Shown: positions 5,989-12,852 of the stretch, in pieces
How the letters are laid out: every line of letters begins with the position of its first letter
Position numbering within the stretch: the first letter of the stretch is position 1
Assembly: GCA_003553165.1 (NCBI GenBank)
Contig: PUOZ01000301.1
Coordinates: 1-12,852 of the forward strand
DNA: 12,852 bases
From: Thioalkalivibrio sp.
GTDB lineage: Bacteria > Pseudomonadota > Gammaproteobacteria > Ectothiorhodospirales > Ectothiorhodospiraceae
Direction of reading: 5' to 3'
The notes under the pieces: generated by a model
What the model saw: the letters and a program-made list of their open reading frames with translations, nothing else
Database searches by the model: none
What the model was told of the DNA's origin: nothing
Program-made: the position numbers and the translations under genes

Positions 5989-6864
5989 CTAGGCGCGGGC
6001 CGTAAGCACATTGGCCAGGGTCCCGAACTCCAGTGCATTGCCCTTGCGGAACGGCCGCACCAGTTCTTCCAGGTCTCCGTTCATCCGTTCCATCACGTCC
6101 TGGCGCAGGATCTCCGAAAGTGCCGCGAATTCCGGCAAGACGGCTGTGGCTCCGCGCAGGCACATCGCAGCGAAGCGCTCCGGTTCGTCCGCACGGACCG
6201 TGAGCGGAACGGCCCACACCCCCACGTCCTGCAGGCCAGCCCCCTGTGCAAGGCCACGGAGTTTCTCCGTATCACTGAGTGCGAAGGGGCGGGCGAGCGC
6301 CCCCTTGGCGAGATGTCTGGACACGAGATGATCGATCACTGTGTAGAACGGGTTGCCCTGCAGGGCGCCCCATACACTGGCGACCAGACGCCCGCCGGGG
6401 CGCAGCACGCGCTGCACTTCCCGCAAGGCCTTCGAGGGGTCCGGAAAGAACTGCAGACCCTGTTGGCAGAGCACCTGATCGAATGCCTGGTCGGCGAATG
6501 GCAGTGAGCAGGCGCAGCCCTCGTGCCACTCCAGAACCCAGCCCCGTTCCTCCAGCCCGTCGCTCAGGGACTCGGCCTTGGCCAGCATTCCGGGGGAGAC
6601 GTCCAGGCCGCAGAGCCACCCAGGCCCGAGGACCTCCTCGCCCAGAGTGCGGCCCACGATTCCGGTACCGCAGGCCAGGTCCAGGTAGCGTCCCCCCTCG
6701 ATGAGAACGGCACGGGCGACCAGGTCGCGGGACCACGGACCCAGCAGGCTGCGCACGATGTAACGCTCGTAAGCCTCAATGGGGCTGATCTGCGGTTCCA
6801 CGGCAACGCTCATCGGGAACGCTCCGGCCGGAACGGGGGAGCGGGTGCTGCCCGATTCGACCAT
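5989..6864 (-). CDS. Class I SAM-dependent methyltransferase (Methyltransf_11/UbiE-like)
   Basis: This 291-residue protein has a Rossmann-type methyltransferase domain. SAM-binding motif I is YLDLACGTGIVGR (60-72), the acidic ribose-binding loop is GLDVSPGMLAKAE (86-98), LPFADQAFDQVLCQQGLQFF (121-140) holds motif II and DPSKALREVQRVLRPGGRL (142-160) is motif III. These blocks are typical of small-molecule methyltransferases; the substrate cannot be told. The C-terminal third (190-291) would be the substrate cap. ATG 6864 is preferred because GGAGG lies nine bases upstream; an alternative ATG at 6813 (MSVAVEPQ) would give 274 residues and removes a poorly conserved-looking extension. It converges on the TVP38 remnant with no spacer. 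Confidence 0.88.
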   Translation of the reverse strand: MVESGSTRSPVPAGAFPMSVAVEPQISPIEAYERYIVRSLLGPWSRDLVARAVLIEGGRYLDLACGTGIVGRTLGEEVLGPGWLCGLDVSPGMLAKAESLSDGLEERGWVLEWHEGCACSLPFADQAFDQVLCQQGLQFFPDPSKALREVQRVLRPGGRLVASVWGALQGNPFYTVIDHLVSRHLAKGALARPFALSDTEKLRGLAQGAGLQDVGVWAVPLTVRADEPERFAAMCLRGATAVLPEFAALSEILRQDVMERMNGDLEELVRPFRKGNALEFGTLANVLTARA

Positions 6865-6916
6865 CGTCCCGCGCCTCCAATCCTGTTGGTGTTGGAGGGC
6901 AAGCCGGATTCTCGCC

Positions 6917-7201
6917 CTATGCGGACAACGAGCACTCGCTACCCAACGCCTTCAGGGTCATGCCCCGGTACAGCATCACCGACTCCGCGCCGACCCGCGC
7001 AGGCACCGGGTCTTTGCGGAAGACCGGCTTTGGCGGCATGGCATCCGAGACATTGACCGGCAGAAAACGCATACCCGTGTCACTCACGCGCTCGACCGGT
7101 TCCCGGCGATCCCGGGCGTCGAAGGCCCCGGGCATTTTCTGCGTAACCAAGCGACGCTGCGGCGCTGAAATGATGCCGGTCATTTCTCGATTCTGGATCA
7201 T
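6917..7201 (-). CDS. Small hypothetical protein, 94 residues
   Basis: I do not recognise this protein. It starts MIQNREMTGIISAPQRRLV, is basic and Met/Pro-containing, has no membrane span or Cys motif, and ends GMTLKALGSECSLSA. The case for a real gene is the strong ribosome site GGAGGAGC just before the ATG (complement of 7199-7201), its isolated position, and its divergent placement relative to the cyclopropane synthase gene. The frame extends to 7243, but that upstream part precedes the ribosome site. The central segment FRKDPVPARVGAESVMLYRG (63-82) looks like folded protein, perhaps a small strand-rich domain. Function unknown. Confidence 0.55.
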   Translation of the reverse strand: MIQNREMTGIISAPQRRLVTQKMPGAFDARDRREPVERVSDTGMRFLPVNVSDAMPPKPVFRKDPVPARVGAESVMLYRGMTLKALGSECSLSA

Positions 7202-7369
7202 GGTGCTCCTCCAAACCCGTGTTTTTATTTTGTTTGAGGACAAGGCAGCACACGGAACCGCTCATCCATATCTTTCGGATAGTTCATTCCGGGGGATTTG
7301 TCCACGAGCAAAGGGGCATCGGGCCCGCGGCGCGCCCACGCGCAGTTGGGGAAAATGCGCTTGCTCTGC

Positions 7370-7378
7370 CTATACTTT
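7370..7378 (+). promoter_or_regulatory. Sigma-S-like -10 element upstream of the cyclopropane synthase gene
   Basis: CTATACTTT at 7370-7378 matches the extended RpoS-type -10 (CTATACT) well, with no good -35 hexamer at 16-18 bases; TTGGGG at 7346 is 19 bases away. The leader would be about 73 bases. In E. coli one cfa promoter depends on sigma S and drives stationary-phase expression, so the match fits the downstream gene, though the element alone also suits sigma 70. Confidence 0.45.
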
Positions 7379-7455
7379 CAGGGGATGCAGGCATCGCGGC
7401 GGAAGGCGCTGGCCTGGCCGCGGCCGCCACCCGAATCGAGTGGAGAAATTGGACC

Positions 7456-8736
7456 ATGCAGTCGGACAACAAGGATTTGGGAGCCACCGGGGCCGTGTCA
7501 AGGACACGGGCGCTGCGCAGCACACAGGCCGGTGCTGCGAGCCGTTGGCTGTTGAAGAAACTCTATGAGGGCGCGGGCCGTCCTCCGGTACGCCTGAGCC
7601 TTTGGGACGGCACCGAGGTGGCTGCCGCGGGCCAAGCCGCGCTGGCCCATGTGCGGATCCACAATCTCAGCACCCTGCTGCGTCTGCTCGCCTATCCGGA
7701 CCTGTACTTCGGCGAGGCCTACATGGGCGGCGAACTGGAGGTCGAGGGCGATCTGGTCGCCTTCCTGGAGGCGATCTACCGAGCGCGGGCACCGTTCCGA
7801 GGGAAGGGTTTCAGGAACCGCTTCGCTGACGGGGTCCGGAGGCGCCGCCGGCGCAATACCCTCGACGGTGCCCGCAGCAACATACACCACCATTATGATC
7901 TCGGTAACGACTTCTATCAGTTGTGGCTGGACCGCGAGGCGATGCAGTACACCTGCGCCTATTTTCCCCAGCCCGATGCCACGCTGGAGGAGGCCCAGGT
8001 GGCCAAGCTCGATCACGTTTGCCGCAAGCTGCAACTGCAGCCCGGAGACACCGTGGTCGAGGCCGGCTGCGGCTGGGGCGGCCTGGCACGCCACATGGCC
8101 CGGTATTACGGTGCCCGTGTCAGGGCCTTCAACATCTCGCGTGAACAATTGCAGTTTGCCCGGGAACGGGCCCGGGCCGAGGGGCTGGAGGGCAGGGTCG
8201 AGTACATCGAGGACGACTATCGCAATGTCAGCGACGACTGCGACGTCTTCGTCTCGGTGGGCATGCTCGAGCATGTGGGCACCGAGCATTATCCGGACAT
8301 GGCGGAGGTCATCGATCGAGTGCTCAGACCCGACGGCCGGGGCCTGATCCACAGCATCGGCCGTAATCGGGCCATGGGTCCGATGAACGCCTGGATCGAG
8401 AAGCGCATCTTTCCCGGCGCCTATCCTCCCTCGCTGCGCGAGATGATGACGATCTTCGAGCACCGCAACCTTTCGGTGCTGGATGTGGAGAATCTGCGCC
8501 TGCATTATGCCGCCACCCTGCGCCACTGGTTGCAACGCTACGAGCGCAATGCCGACCGGGTGCGGGAGATGTTCGACGAAAGTTTCGTGCGTGCCTGGCG
8601 CTTGTATTTGTGCGGATCTATCGCGGCGTTCGATGCCGGCGAACTCCAGCTCTTCCAGGTGGTGTTCAACCGCGCCACCTGCAACGTCCTCCCGCCGACC
8701 CGCGAACAGGTGTACCGCGCCGAAGGCCGGGGCTGA
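7456..8736 (+). CDS. cfa: Cyclopropane-fatty-acyl-phospholipid synthase
   Basis: This 426-residue SAM-dependent enzyme adds a methylene across the double bond of unsaturated acyl chains in membrane phospholipids. It has an N-terminal lipid-binding-type domain (about 30-115, with YMGGELEVEGDL at 89-100), then the catalytic domain: NIHHHYDLGNDFYQLWLD (142-159), MQYTCAYF with the conserved Cys 167, VEAGCGWGGLARHMA (201-215) as the SAM motif, FNISREQLQFAR (225-236), VSVGMLEHVG with Glu 272 and His 273 (266-275), and IFPGAYPPSLREM (318-330). The length fits bacterial members (about 380-430). ATG 7456 is the first plausible start; GGAG lies ten bases upstream, and the longer open frame back to 7219 has no support. 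A flavoprotein remnant begins two bases after its stop. Several paralogue groups use this scaffold (mycolic-acid-type or unknown lipid substrates), so the symbol is by family. Confidence 0.92.
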   Translation: MQSDNKDLGATGAVSRTRALRSTQAGAASRWLLKKLYEGAGRPPVRLSLWDGTEVAAAGQAALAHVRIHNLSTLLRLLAYPDLYFGEAYMGGELEVEGDLVAFLEAIYRARAPFRGKGFRNRFADGVRRRRRRNTLDGARSNIHHHYDLGNDFYQLWLDREAMQYTCAYFPQPDATLEEAQVAKLDHVCRKLQLQPGDTVVEAGCGWGGLARHMARYYGARVRAFNISREQLQFARERARAEGLEGRVEYIEDDYRNVSDDCDVFVSVGMLEHVGTEHYPDMAEVIDRVLRPDGRGLIHSIGRNRAMGPMNAWIEKRIFPGAYPPSLREMMTIFEHRNLSVLDVENLRLHYAATLRHWLQRYERNADRVREMFDESFVRAWRLYLCGSIAAFDAGELQLFQVVFNRATCNVLPPTREQVYRAEGRG

Positions 8737-8738
8737 GC

Positions 8739-8820
8739 ATGGACGTGGACACGGTGGCTGTCCTTGTCGTCGGTGCCGGGCCGGCCGGATCCACCTGTGC
8801 CTGGCAACTCCGCCGCTCTG
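8739..8820 (+). pseudogene. 5' stub of an FAD-dependent oxidoreductase gene
   Basis: An ATG two bases after the cfa stop opens MDVDTVAVLVVGAGPAGSTCAWQLRR, a textbook FAD/NAD(P)-binding beta-alpha-beta start with GAGPAGS, like geranylgeranyl-reductase-type flavoproteins. Similarity ends after about 26 codons; the frame stays open to 9206 but turns into Arg-rich sequence that lies over a REP-like hairpin and antisense to the protease gene. Intact relatives are about 380-430 residues, so more than nine tenths of the gene is gone. The tight spacing suggests it was once co-translated with the cyclopropane synthase. Confidence 0.7.
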
Positions 8821-8884
8821 CCCCTTGGCCCGGCTGCTGCACTGCGTGGAAACGGGGCCAACGTCAAAGTCTCGGCCCGGTTCT

Positions 8885-8918
8885 GCAGGTCGGGTTGGCG
8901 ATGCGTAACCCGACCTGC
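8885..8918. repeat. REP-like palindrome (12-bp perfect stem)
   Basis: GCAGGTCGGGTT (8885-8896) and AACCCGACCTGC (8907-8918) form a perfect 12-bp inverted repeat around the loop GGCGATGCGT. This GGTCGGGTTxGCGxxGCGTAACCCGACC pattern is a very common dispersed extragenic palindrome in proteobacterial genomes, in some cases mobilised by RAYT-type transposases. No T tract follows, so a terminator role is less likely. It lies in debris between the flavoprotein stub and the protease gene. Confidence 0.8.
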
Positions 8919-8991
8919 CGGGGACGACGCTGCCTTGCGGCCATCGGTGGGCGCGAGACCCGTGGGGGGCGCATCGGGCGCCGAGGCGCCG

Positions 8992-9723
8992 TCAGGCTTG
9001 CGTCAGCGTCAGCAGGATGTCCGCGTACCAGGCGCAGTTCAGTCCGAGCGCCTCGTCCAGCACCAGATCGCGGGTACCCACGTCGATCCGCGCCGAGTGC
9101 ACGCCGAGCAGCAGCCACGGCGGTCCACCATGGGCAGGATCGGGATTTGGTACCCGCATCACGACGGGCGCTCCGCTGGTACCGCGGTGGGTGCGGGCGT
9201 CGGTGAGGAAATACCCCTCGCCCTGGAAACGCAGACCGAAGGACGAAGCGACCGCGGCGTGACGGACCACCGGCATGTGATGCAGCGTGTCGTGGAAACC
9301 CAGTGGAAAGCCGACCACCAACAGCGAGGTGCCGACCTCGATCTGATCCTGTGGGCTCAGCAGATGCTGCGGCGTGAATGCGCTGTAGTGGGTCGTGGCG
9401 GGCAGAGCGTTATGGTCCAGTTCGATGACCGCGACGTCGATCTCCCCGGACTTGTCCAGGGCCTGGCGCCAGAGGCTCTTGCCGTGCTCGTAAAGAGGAA
9501 TCGAGAATCCCGTGGAGCGAGCCAGGTTGTTCGCGTCGATATGCAGTTCGATCTCGATCCGGCTCGGGAAATGCTTGCTGGGCTCGTCGTACATCACGTG
9601 CCGGCTCGTGACCAGGAACAGACGCTCGCCGCGGGCAAAGAAGAAGCCGCTGGCGTTGGTCAGCAACTGCTGCTGGTCGAAGGTGGAGATCCGCGCGGCT
9701 GTCAGCAGAAGGGGTTCGATCAT
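8992..9723 (-). CDS. Trypsin-like serine peptidase without a signal peptide
   Basis: This 243-residue protein has a chymotrypsin/trypsin-like fold. The catalytic triad is readable: H42 in LVTSRHVMYDE (37-47), D96 in EIDVAVIELD (94-103) and S183 in HRGTSGAPVV (179-188). GTSGAP is the usual nucleophile block, and LLVVGFPLGF (134-143) is the strand-loop typical of Deg/HtrA-like and S1-like stand-alone peptidases. No PDZ domain and no signal peptide or membrane span are present, so it is probably cytosolic, unlike DegP or DegS. The start is ATG 9723; the upstream sequence shows no convincing ribosome site. It is divergent from glnS across 165 bases. Such short proteases occur alone or in defence and stress clusters; nothing here ties it to a partner. 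Confidence 0.85.
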   Translation of the reverse strand: MIEPLLLTAARISTFDQQQLLTNASGFFFARGERLFLVTSRHVMYDEPSKHFPSRIEIELHIDANNLARSTGFSIPLYEHGKSLWRQALDKSGEIDVAVIELDHNALPATTHYSAFTPQHLLSPQDQIEVGTSLLVVGFPLGFHDTLHHMPVVRHAAVASSFGLRFQGEGYFLTDARTHRGTSGAPVVMRVPNPDPAHGGPPWLLLGVHSARIDVGTRDLVLDEALGLNCAWYADILLTLTQA

Positions 9724-9838
9724 GGACGGTTGTCGTGTTGTGGGGGGCGAAGAAGAGGTCGTGCAGGGGAACCCGGCCCGATGCGATCATCATCCTGCAC
9801 AGGAATGATTGTGCCATGTCCGGCGCAAGCGGTGCGGG

Positions 9839-9844
9839 TATAAT
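9839..9844 (+). promoter_or_regulatory. Perfect TATAAT -10 for glnS
   Basis: TATAAT lies 44 bases before the glnS ATG. No good -35 hexamer sits at 16-18 bases, but the perfect -10, the position and the lack of other candidates make it the likely housekeeping promoter. Confidence 0.55.
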
Positions 9845-9888
9845 GCCAGCACTCGCCCGACCGGGCCCTGCGACAAAGACTTTACTGC

Positions 9889-11571
9889 ATGAGCAACAAG
9901 GAAGCGGCGGCCAGCAACTTCATCCGCCAGATCATCGACGAAGACCTCAGAAGCGGCCGGACCGCGGGCCGCGTCGCCACCCGTTTTCCGCCGGAGCCGA
10001 ATGGCTACCTGCACCTTGGGCACGCCAAGTCCATCTGCCTCAACTTCGGTATTGCACAGGACTATGGCGGCACCTGTAATCTGCGTTTCGACGATACCAA
10101 CCCGGAGAAGGAAAACGTCGAATACATCGAGGCGATCCAGGAGGACGTGCGCTGGCTCGGCTACGGTTGGACCGAGCTGTTGTTCGCCTCCGACTACTTC
10201 GACCGACTGTACGGCTTCGCCGAGGATCTGATCCGCTCCGGCAAGGCCTACGTCTGTGATCTCGATGCCGAGCAGATGCGCGAGTACCGCGGGACACTCA
10301 CCGAGGCGGGCCGCGACAGCCCCTACCGGGAGCGCTCGGTGGAGGAGAACCTGGACCTGTTCCGGCGTATGCGCGCCGGCGAGTTCGAGGATGGCGAGCG
10401 CGTGCTGCGCGCGAAGATCGACATGGCTTCGCCGAACATCAACCTGCGCGATCCCACCCTCTACCGCATCCGCCGCGGCGCGGTGCATCACCAGACCGGC
10501 GAGGCGTGGCCGATCTACCCCATGTACGACTACACCCACACCCTCTCCGATGCGTTGGAAGGCATCACACACTCGTTGTGCACGCTGGAGTTCGAGGATC
10601 ACCGTCCGCTTTACAACTGGTTCCTGGAGAATCTTGATGTTCCGGCGCAACCGAGGCAGTACGAATTCGGCCGCCTCAACCTCGAATACACCGTCCTCAG
10701 CAAGCGGAAGTTGACCGAGCTTGTTGCGGAAGGCCATGTGCAGGGCTGGGACGACCCGCGCATGCCCACCATCGCGGCCATACGCCGGCGCGGCTACCCG
10801 CCGGAAGCCGTGCAGGATTTCTGTGACCGCATCGGGGTGACCAAGTCCGACGGCATGGTCGAGATGGCGATGCTGGAGAACTCGGTCCGGGAAGCGCTCG
10901 ACGCCACCGCGCCGCGGGCGATGGCGGTGCTCAACCCACTGAAGGTCGTGATCGAGAACTACCCGGAAGAACAGGTCGAGGAAACGATCGCGGCCAACCA
11001 TCCCAAGGACGAGGCCATGGGCAGTCGCCTCATCCCCTTCACCCGCGAGGTGTACATCGACCGCAACGACTTCATGGAAGTCGCGCCCAACAGCAAGTAC
11101 AAACGGCTCGCGCTCGGCGGCGAGGTGCGCCTGCGCAACGCCTATGTCATCCGCTGTGACCGGGCGATCAAGAATGCTGCCGGCGAAGTCGTCGAACTGC
11201 GCTGCAGCTACGATCCGTTGACCCTGGGCGCCAATCCGGAAGGCCGCAAGGTGAAGGGGGTGATTCACTGGGTCTCGGCGAGTCACGGCGTTCCCGCCGA
11301 AGTCCGGCTCTACGATCGCCTGTTTACGGTTGCCAGCCCGGGTGCCGTCAGGGATCACGACTGGCGGGACGACCTGAACCCGGAGTCGCTCATCATCCGG
11401 AAGGCCATCGTGGAGCCCATGCTTGCCGGGGCACCCGCGGGCGCAAGCTTTCAATTCGAACGCGAGGGCTACTTCTGCGTCGACAGCAGAGATAGCGCCC
11501 CGGAGCGCCTGGTCTTCAACCGCACCATCACCCTCCGTGATACCTGGGCCAGGCTCTCGGCCAAGGTCTAG
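9889..11571 (+). CDS. glnS: Glutaminyl-tRNA synthetase
   Basis: This 560-residue class I aminoacyl-tRNA synthetase charges tRNA-Gln with glutamine. Signatures are [14 protein letters not shown] (34-47) with HLGH as the HIGH motif, [10 protein letters not shown] (66-75), YPMYDYTH with the ATP-pocket region at about 208-215, [18 protein letters not shown] (225-242), and LSKRKL (270-275) as the KMSKS motif. The C-terminal beta-barrel anticodon-binding part follows from about 340. The length matches E. coli GlnRS (554). The ATG follows CTGC with only a weak ribosome site; the start agrees with the family N-terminus ([11 protein letters not shown]). Its TAG stop lies within a CTAG that forms the left boundary of a MITE-like element, so the native terminator is displaced or lost. 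Confidence 0.98.
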   Translation: MSNKEAAASNFIRQIIDEDLRSGRTAGRVATRFPPEPNGYLHLGHAKSICLNFGIAQDYGGTCNLRFDDTNPEKENVEYIEAIQEDVRWLGYGWTELLFASDYFDRLYGFAEDLIRSGKAYVCDLDAEQMREYRGTLTEAGRDSPYRERSVEENLDLFRRMRAGEFEDGERVLRAKIDMASPNINLRDPTLYRIRRGAVHHQTGEAWPIYPMYDYTHTLSDALEGITHSLCTLEFEDHRPLYNWFLENLDVPAQPRQYEFGRLNLEYTVLSKRKLTELVAEGHVQGWDDPRMPTIAAIRRRGYPPEAVQDFCDRIGVTKSDGMVEMAMLENSVREALDATAPRAMAVLNPLKVVIENYPEEQVEETIAANHPKDEAMGSRLIPFTREVYIDRNDFMEVAPNSKYKRLALGGEVRLRNAYVIRCDRAIKNAAGEVVELRCSYDPLTLGANPEGRKVKGVIHWVSASHGVPAEVRLYDRLFTVASPGAVRDHDWRDDLNPESLIIRKAIVEPMLAGAPAGASFQFEREGYFCVDSRDSAPERLVFNRTITLRDTWARLSAKV

Positions 11572-11736
11572 GAGCCTGTCGGACTTGGGTGCCCGTAGCG
11601 AGCCGTGTGGGAGAGCGAGGGCAGTTTTTCATGATTTCGAGGCGCATAGAGCTTCTATGTAACGAGAAATCAGGGAAAAATGCACCGCTCCTCCCGCCGG
11701 CGCAGTAGGAGCAGCCCAAGTCCGACACGCTGCTAG
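11568..11736. mobile_element. MITE-like palindromic element, about 161 bp between CTAG copies
   Basis: The 161 bases 11572-11732 are flanked on both sides by CTAG (11568-11571 and 11733-11736), readable as a 4-bp target duplication. The ends are inverted repeats: TGTCGGACTTGGG at 11577-11589 matches CCCAAGTCCGACA at 11715-11727 perfectly, each preceded by eight partly matching bases (TAGGAGCC / TAGCAGCG). The interior is also an imperfect palindrome centred on CATAGA-GCT-TCTATG (11645-11659), with ATTTC and GAAAT and A/T runs placed symmetrically. There is no transposase gene. It looks like a non-autonomous element mobilised by an IS with the same ends (IS1182-like ends come to mind, unverified). 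The glnS stop codon is part of the left CTAG. Confidence 0.72.
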
Positions 11737-12194
11737 GGGGTTTCTACGCCCTCCGTAGGGAAACGAGGGTCTGCAGCGGGCGGCAAACTTATCCACAAAA
11801 GTTGTGGATAAGTTTGTGGAAAGAAGCTGCCTCCTGGCCCCATTCTCCTGTCCTGGAAGGACTTGTGTCGAACTGGGCAAAAAACGCTCAATCTAAATTT
11901 AGTCAATAAAAACAAAACGTTGTTGATCTTTTCGCGTGAGTTGCCCGAAGAAACGAGGCCTAACTCAAATTTTCTCCCGTCTGCACGCATCTTGTGCATA
12001 ACCGCCGGCGACAGCCCCACGACGGCTTGACAGGCACTTAGTCGCCTTTGCTGTTCGATGGGTAGAACTACCTGTCCCATGTCTGCTTCTACCAGACGTT
12101 CACTACGTATCCCTTTCAGGCCAATGCCGACCGGGTCACGGCTTGCTGCGGTCTCCGACGGGTGAGCCATACGCGCATCCGGAAGGGTGGTTCC
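11737..12194. other. Lower-GC intergenic stretch with origin-like signals; no supported gene
   Basis: Between the MITE and the lactate dehydrogenase gene the base composition falls, notably at 11880-11960. It holds a DnaA-box palindrome (11785-11815), a third DnaA-type box TGTGCATAA at 11993-12001 (TTATGCACA on the minus strand), an AT-rich segment with CTAAATTTAG (11893-11902), and GATCTTTT at 11925-11932. Small inverted repeats GGTAG-AA-CTACC (12061-12072) and GGTAGAA/TTCTACC (12061-12067 and 12087-12093) could be operators. A minus-strand frame, 12170 to 11733, encodes 145 residues with a possible helix-turn-helix (LSACQAVVGLSPAVMHKM), but it has no ribosome site, ends on the MITE border and covers the DnaA boxes, so I leave it uncalled. 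Confidence 0.5.
11785..11815. promoter_or_regulatory. Perfect palindrome of two inverted consensus DnaA boxes
   Basis: AAACTTATCCACAA (11785-11798), loop AAG, TTGTGGATAAGTTT (11802-11815) is a perfect 14-bp inverted repeat. Each arm contains the strict DnaA box TTATCCACA (11789-11797 plus; 11803-11811 minus). Chance occurrence of two perfect boxes in mirror arrangement is very low. DnaA binding is expected from the consensus; whether it serves replication, DnaA titration or gene control is unknown. Confidence 0.8.
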
Positions 12195-12852
12195 CTAAGG
12201 CACGATGGTCATGCCGTGCAGGCTCTTGCGAAGGATTTCGGCGGAAGACTCGAGTCCCTGCCGCTCGGCCTCGTTGGCTTCCGGTGGAAGGCGGTACTCC
12301 ACGCCCTGAGCCCCCACGACACAGGGCACGCTGAAGCACACGTCGCGCTGACCGTAATCGCCCTCGGGGTTCACGGATACGGGCAGGACACTGCGCTGGT
12401 CTTCGAGGATCACCCGGACCAGATAGGCAATGACCAGGCCGATCGCGGTATTCGTGTAGCCCTTGCGGGAAATGATGTCGAAGGCGGCGCTGCGCACGCG
12501 CTGGAACAGGGCGTCCATGGGCTCGGGCTCGAAGCGCCGGCCGTTGATCACGTGGTGCATGATGGACAGGCCGCCGATCATGGCGCTGCTCCAGATCGGT
12601 ACCTCCGAATCACCGTGCTCACCGAGAATGTAGGCGTGCACCGAGCGCGGGTTGACCTCGTAGCTGTCTCCGAGCAGTGCGCGAAAGCGGGAGGTGTCGA
12701 GCATGGTACCCGTGCCGATCACCCGGCGAGGGGCGCGATGGCTGAGCTGCTGCATCACGTAGGTCAGGATGTCGACCGGATTGGTTGCGATGACGAGGAT
12801 GGCCTCGGGGGCATGGCGATCGAGTTCCTCGGCAATCTCGCGAAAGACCGCC
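12195..12852 (-). CDS. ldh: L-lactate dehydrogenase (partial, C-terminal two thirds)
   Basis: The visible 218 residues run off the right edge; the full protein would be about 310-320. The family interconverts pyruvate and L-lactate with NADH in the cytosol. Landmarks in order are ILVIATNPVDILTYVMQQLS, GTGTMLDTSRFR with the substrate-binding Arg, SVHAYILGEHGDSEVPIWS with the catalytic His, the helix KGYTNTAIGL, and SVLPVSVNPEGDYGQRDVCFSVP. NPVDILTY and GEHGDSEVPIWS favour lactate over malate dehydrogenase, but the residue that decides specificity (position 102 in LDH numbering) is outside the window. A weak AGGG/CCCT hairpin lies just beyond its stop, without a T tract. Confidence 0.93.
   Translation of the reverse strand, partial: AVFREIAEELDRHAPEAILVIATNPVDILTYVMQQLSHRAPRRVIGTGTMLDTSRFRALLGDSYEVNPRSVHAYILGEHGDSEVPIWSSAMIGGLSIMHHVINGRRFEPEPMDALFQRVRSAAFDIISRKGYTNTAIGLVIAYLVRVILEDQRSVLPVSVNPEGDYGQRDVCFSVPCVVGAQGVEYRLPPEANEAERQGLESSAEILRKSLHGMTIVP

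Noticed and set aside
5983..6507. Continuation of the TVP38 frame into the methyltransferase region
   Set aside because: Similarity to TVP38 ends at GMLP; the rest is antisense to the methyltransferase.
7498..8535. 345-codon minus-strand frame
   Set aside because: Antisense to the cyclopropane synthase, whose motifs are clear.
9790..11454. 554-codon open frame on the minus strand
   Set aside because: It is antisense to glnS, composed of His/Arg/Val-rich shadow sequence, and shows no family motifs; glnS itself is certain.

Overview
The window is GC-rich and carries GlnRS, a cyclopropane-fatty-acid synthase, a TVP38-type fragment and an HvfX/A/B/C operon. Together these suggest a gammaproteobacterium, perhaps of the Chromatiales/Ectothiorhodospiraceae kind; that placement is an impression from the protein sequences, not a computed result. 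Most genes are intact, but the stretch between about 5.8 and 9.0 kb is full of joins and gene remnants.

Layout. Positions 1-583 (minus) hold the N-terminal third of an acetolactate-synthase-type ThDP enzyme. Positions 584-1062 have no supported gene but contain a candidate ECF-type promoter. Positions 1063-3751 (plus) are a compact operon for a copper-binding, ribosomally made, modified peptide: a DoxX-type membrane protein (HvfX), a secreted Cys-rich precursor (HvfA), a DUF692 multinuclear iron enzyme (HvfB) and its DUF2063 partner (HvfC). Positions 3877-5793 encode a multi-membrane-span protein joined to what looks like a degenerate kinase fold. A decayed TVP38/DedA-type fragment follows (5826-5982), abutting a minus-strand SAM methyltransferase (5989-6864). 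A small unknown gene (6917-7201, minus) is divergent from a cyclopropane-fatty-acid synthase gene (7456-8736), which is followed two bases later by the stub of a flavoprotein gene and a REP-like hairpin. A minus-strand trypsin-like protease lacking a signal peptide (8992-9723) is divergent from glnS (9889-11571). A 161-bp MITE-like palindromic element sits exactly on the glnS stop codon. After it comes a lower-GC stretch with perfect inverted DnaA boxes (11785-11815). The window ends inside a minus-strand L-lactate dehydrogenase gene.

The most interesting system is the HvfX-A-B-C (bufferin/oxazolin-like) operon. In this family an iron enzyme and its partner convert Cys residues of EGKCG motifs into copper-binding heterocycles. 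Here the precursor has eight EGxCG motifs in four pairs, every motif lysine is replaced by Ala, Ser or Thr, and the predicted mature peptide contains no basic residue. This looks like a diverged subtype. Second in interest are the membrane-pseudokinase fusion downstream and the origin-like DnaA-box palindrome next to the MITE.
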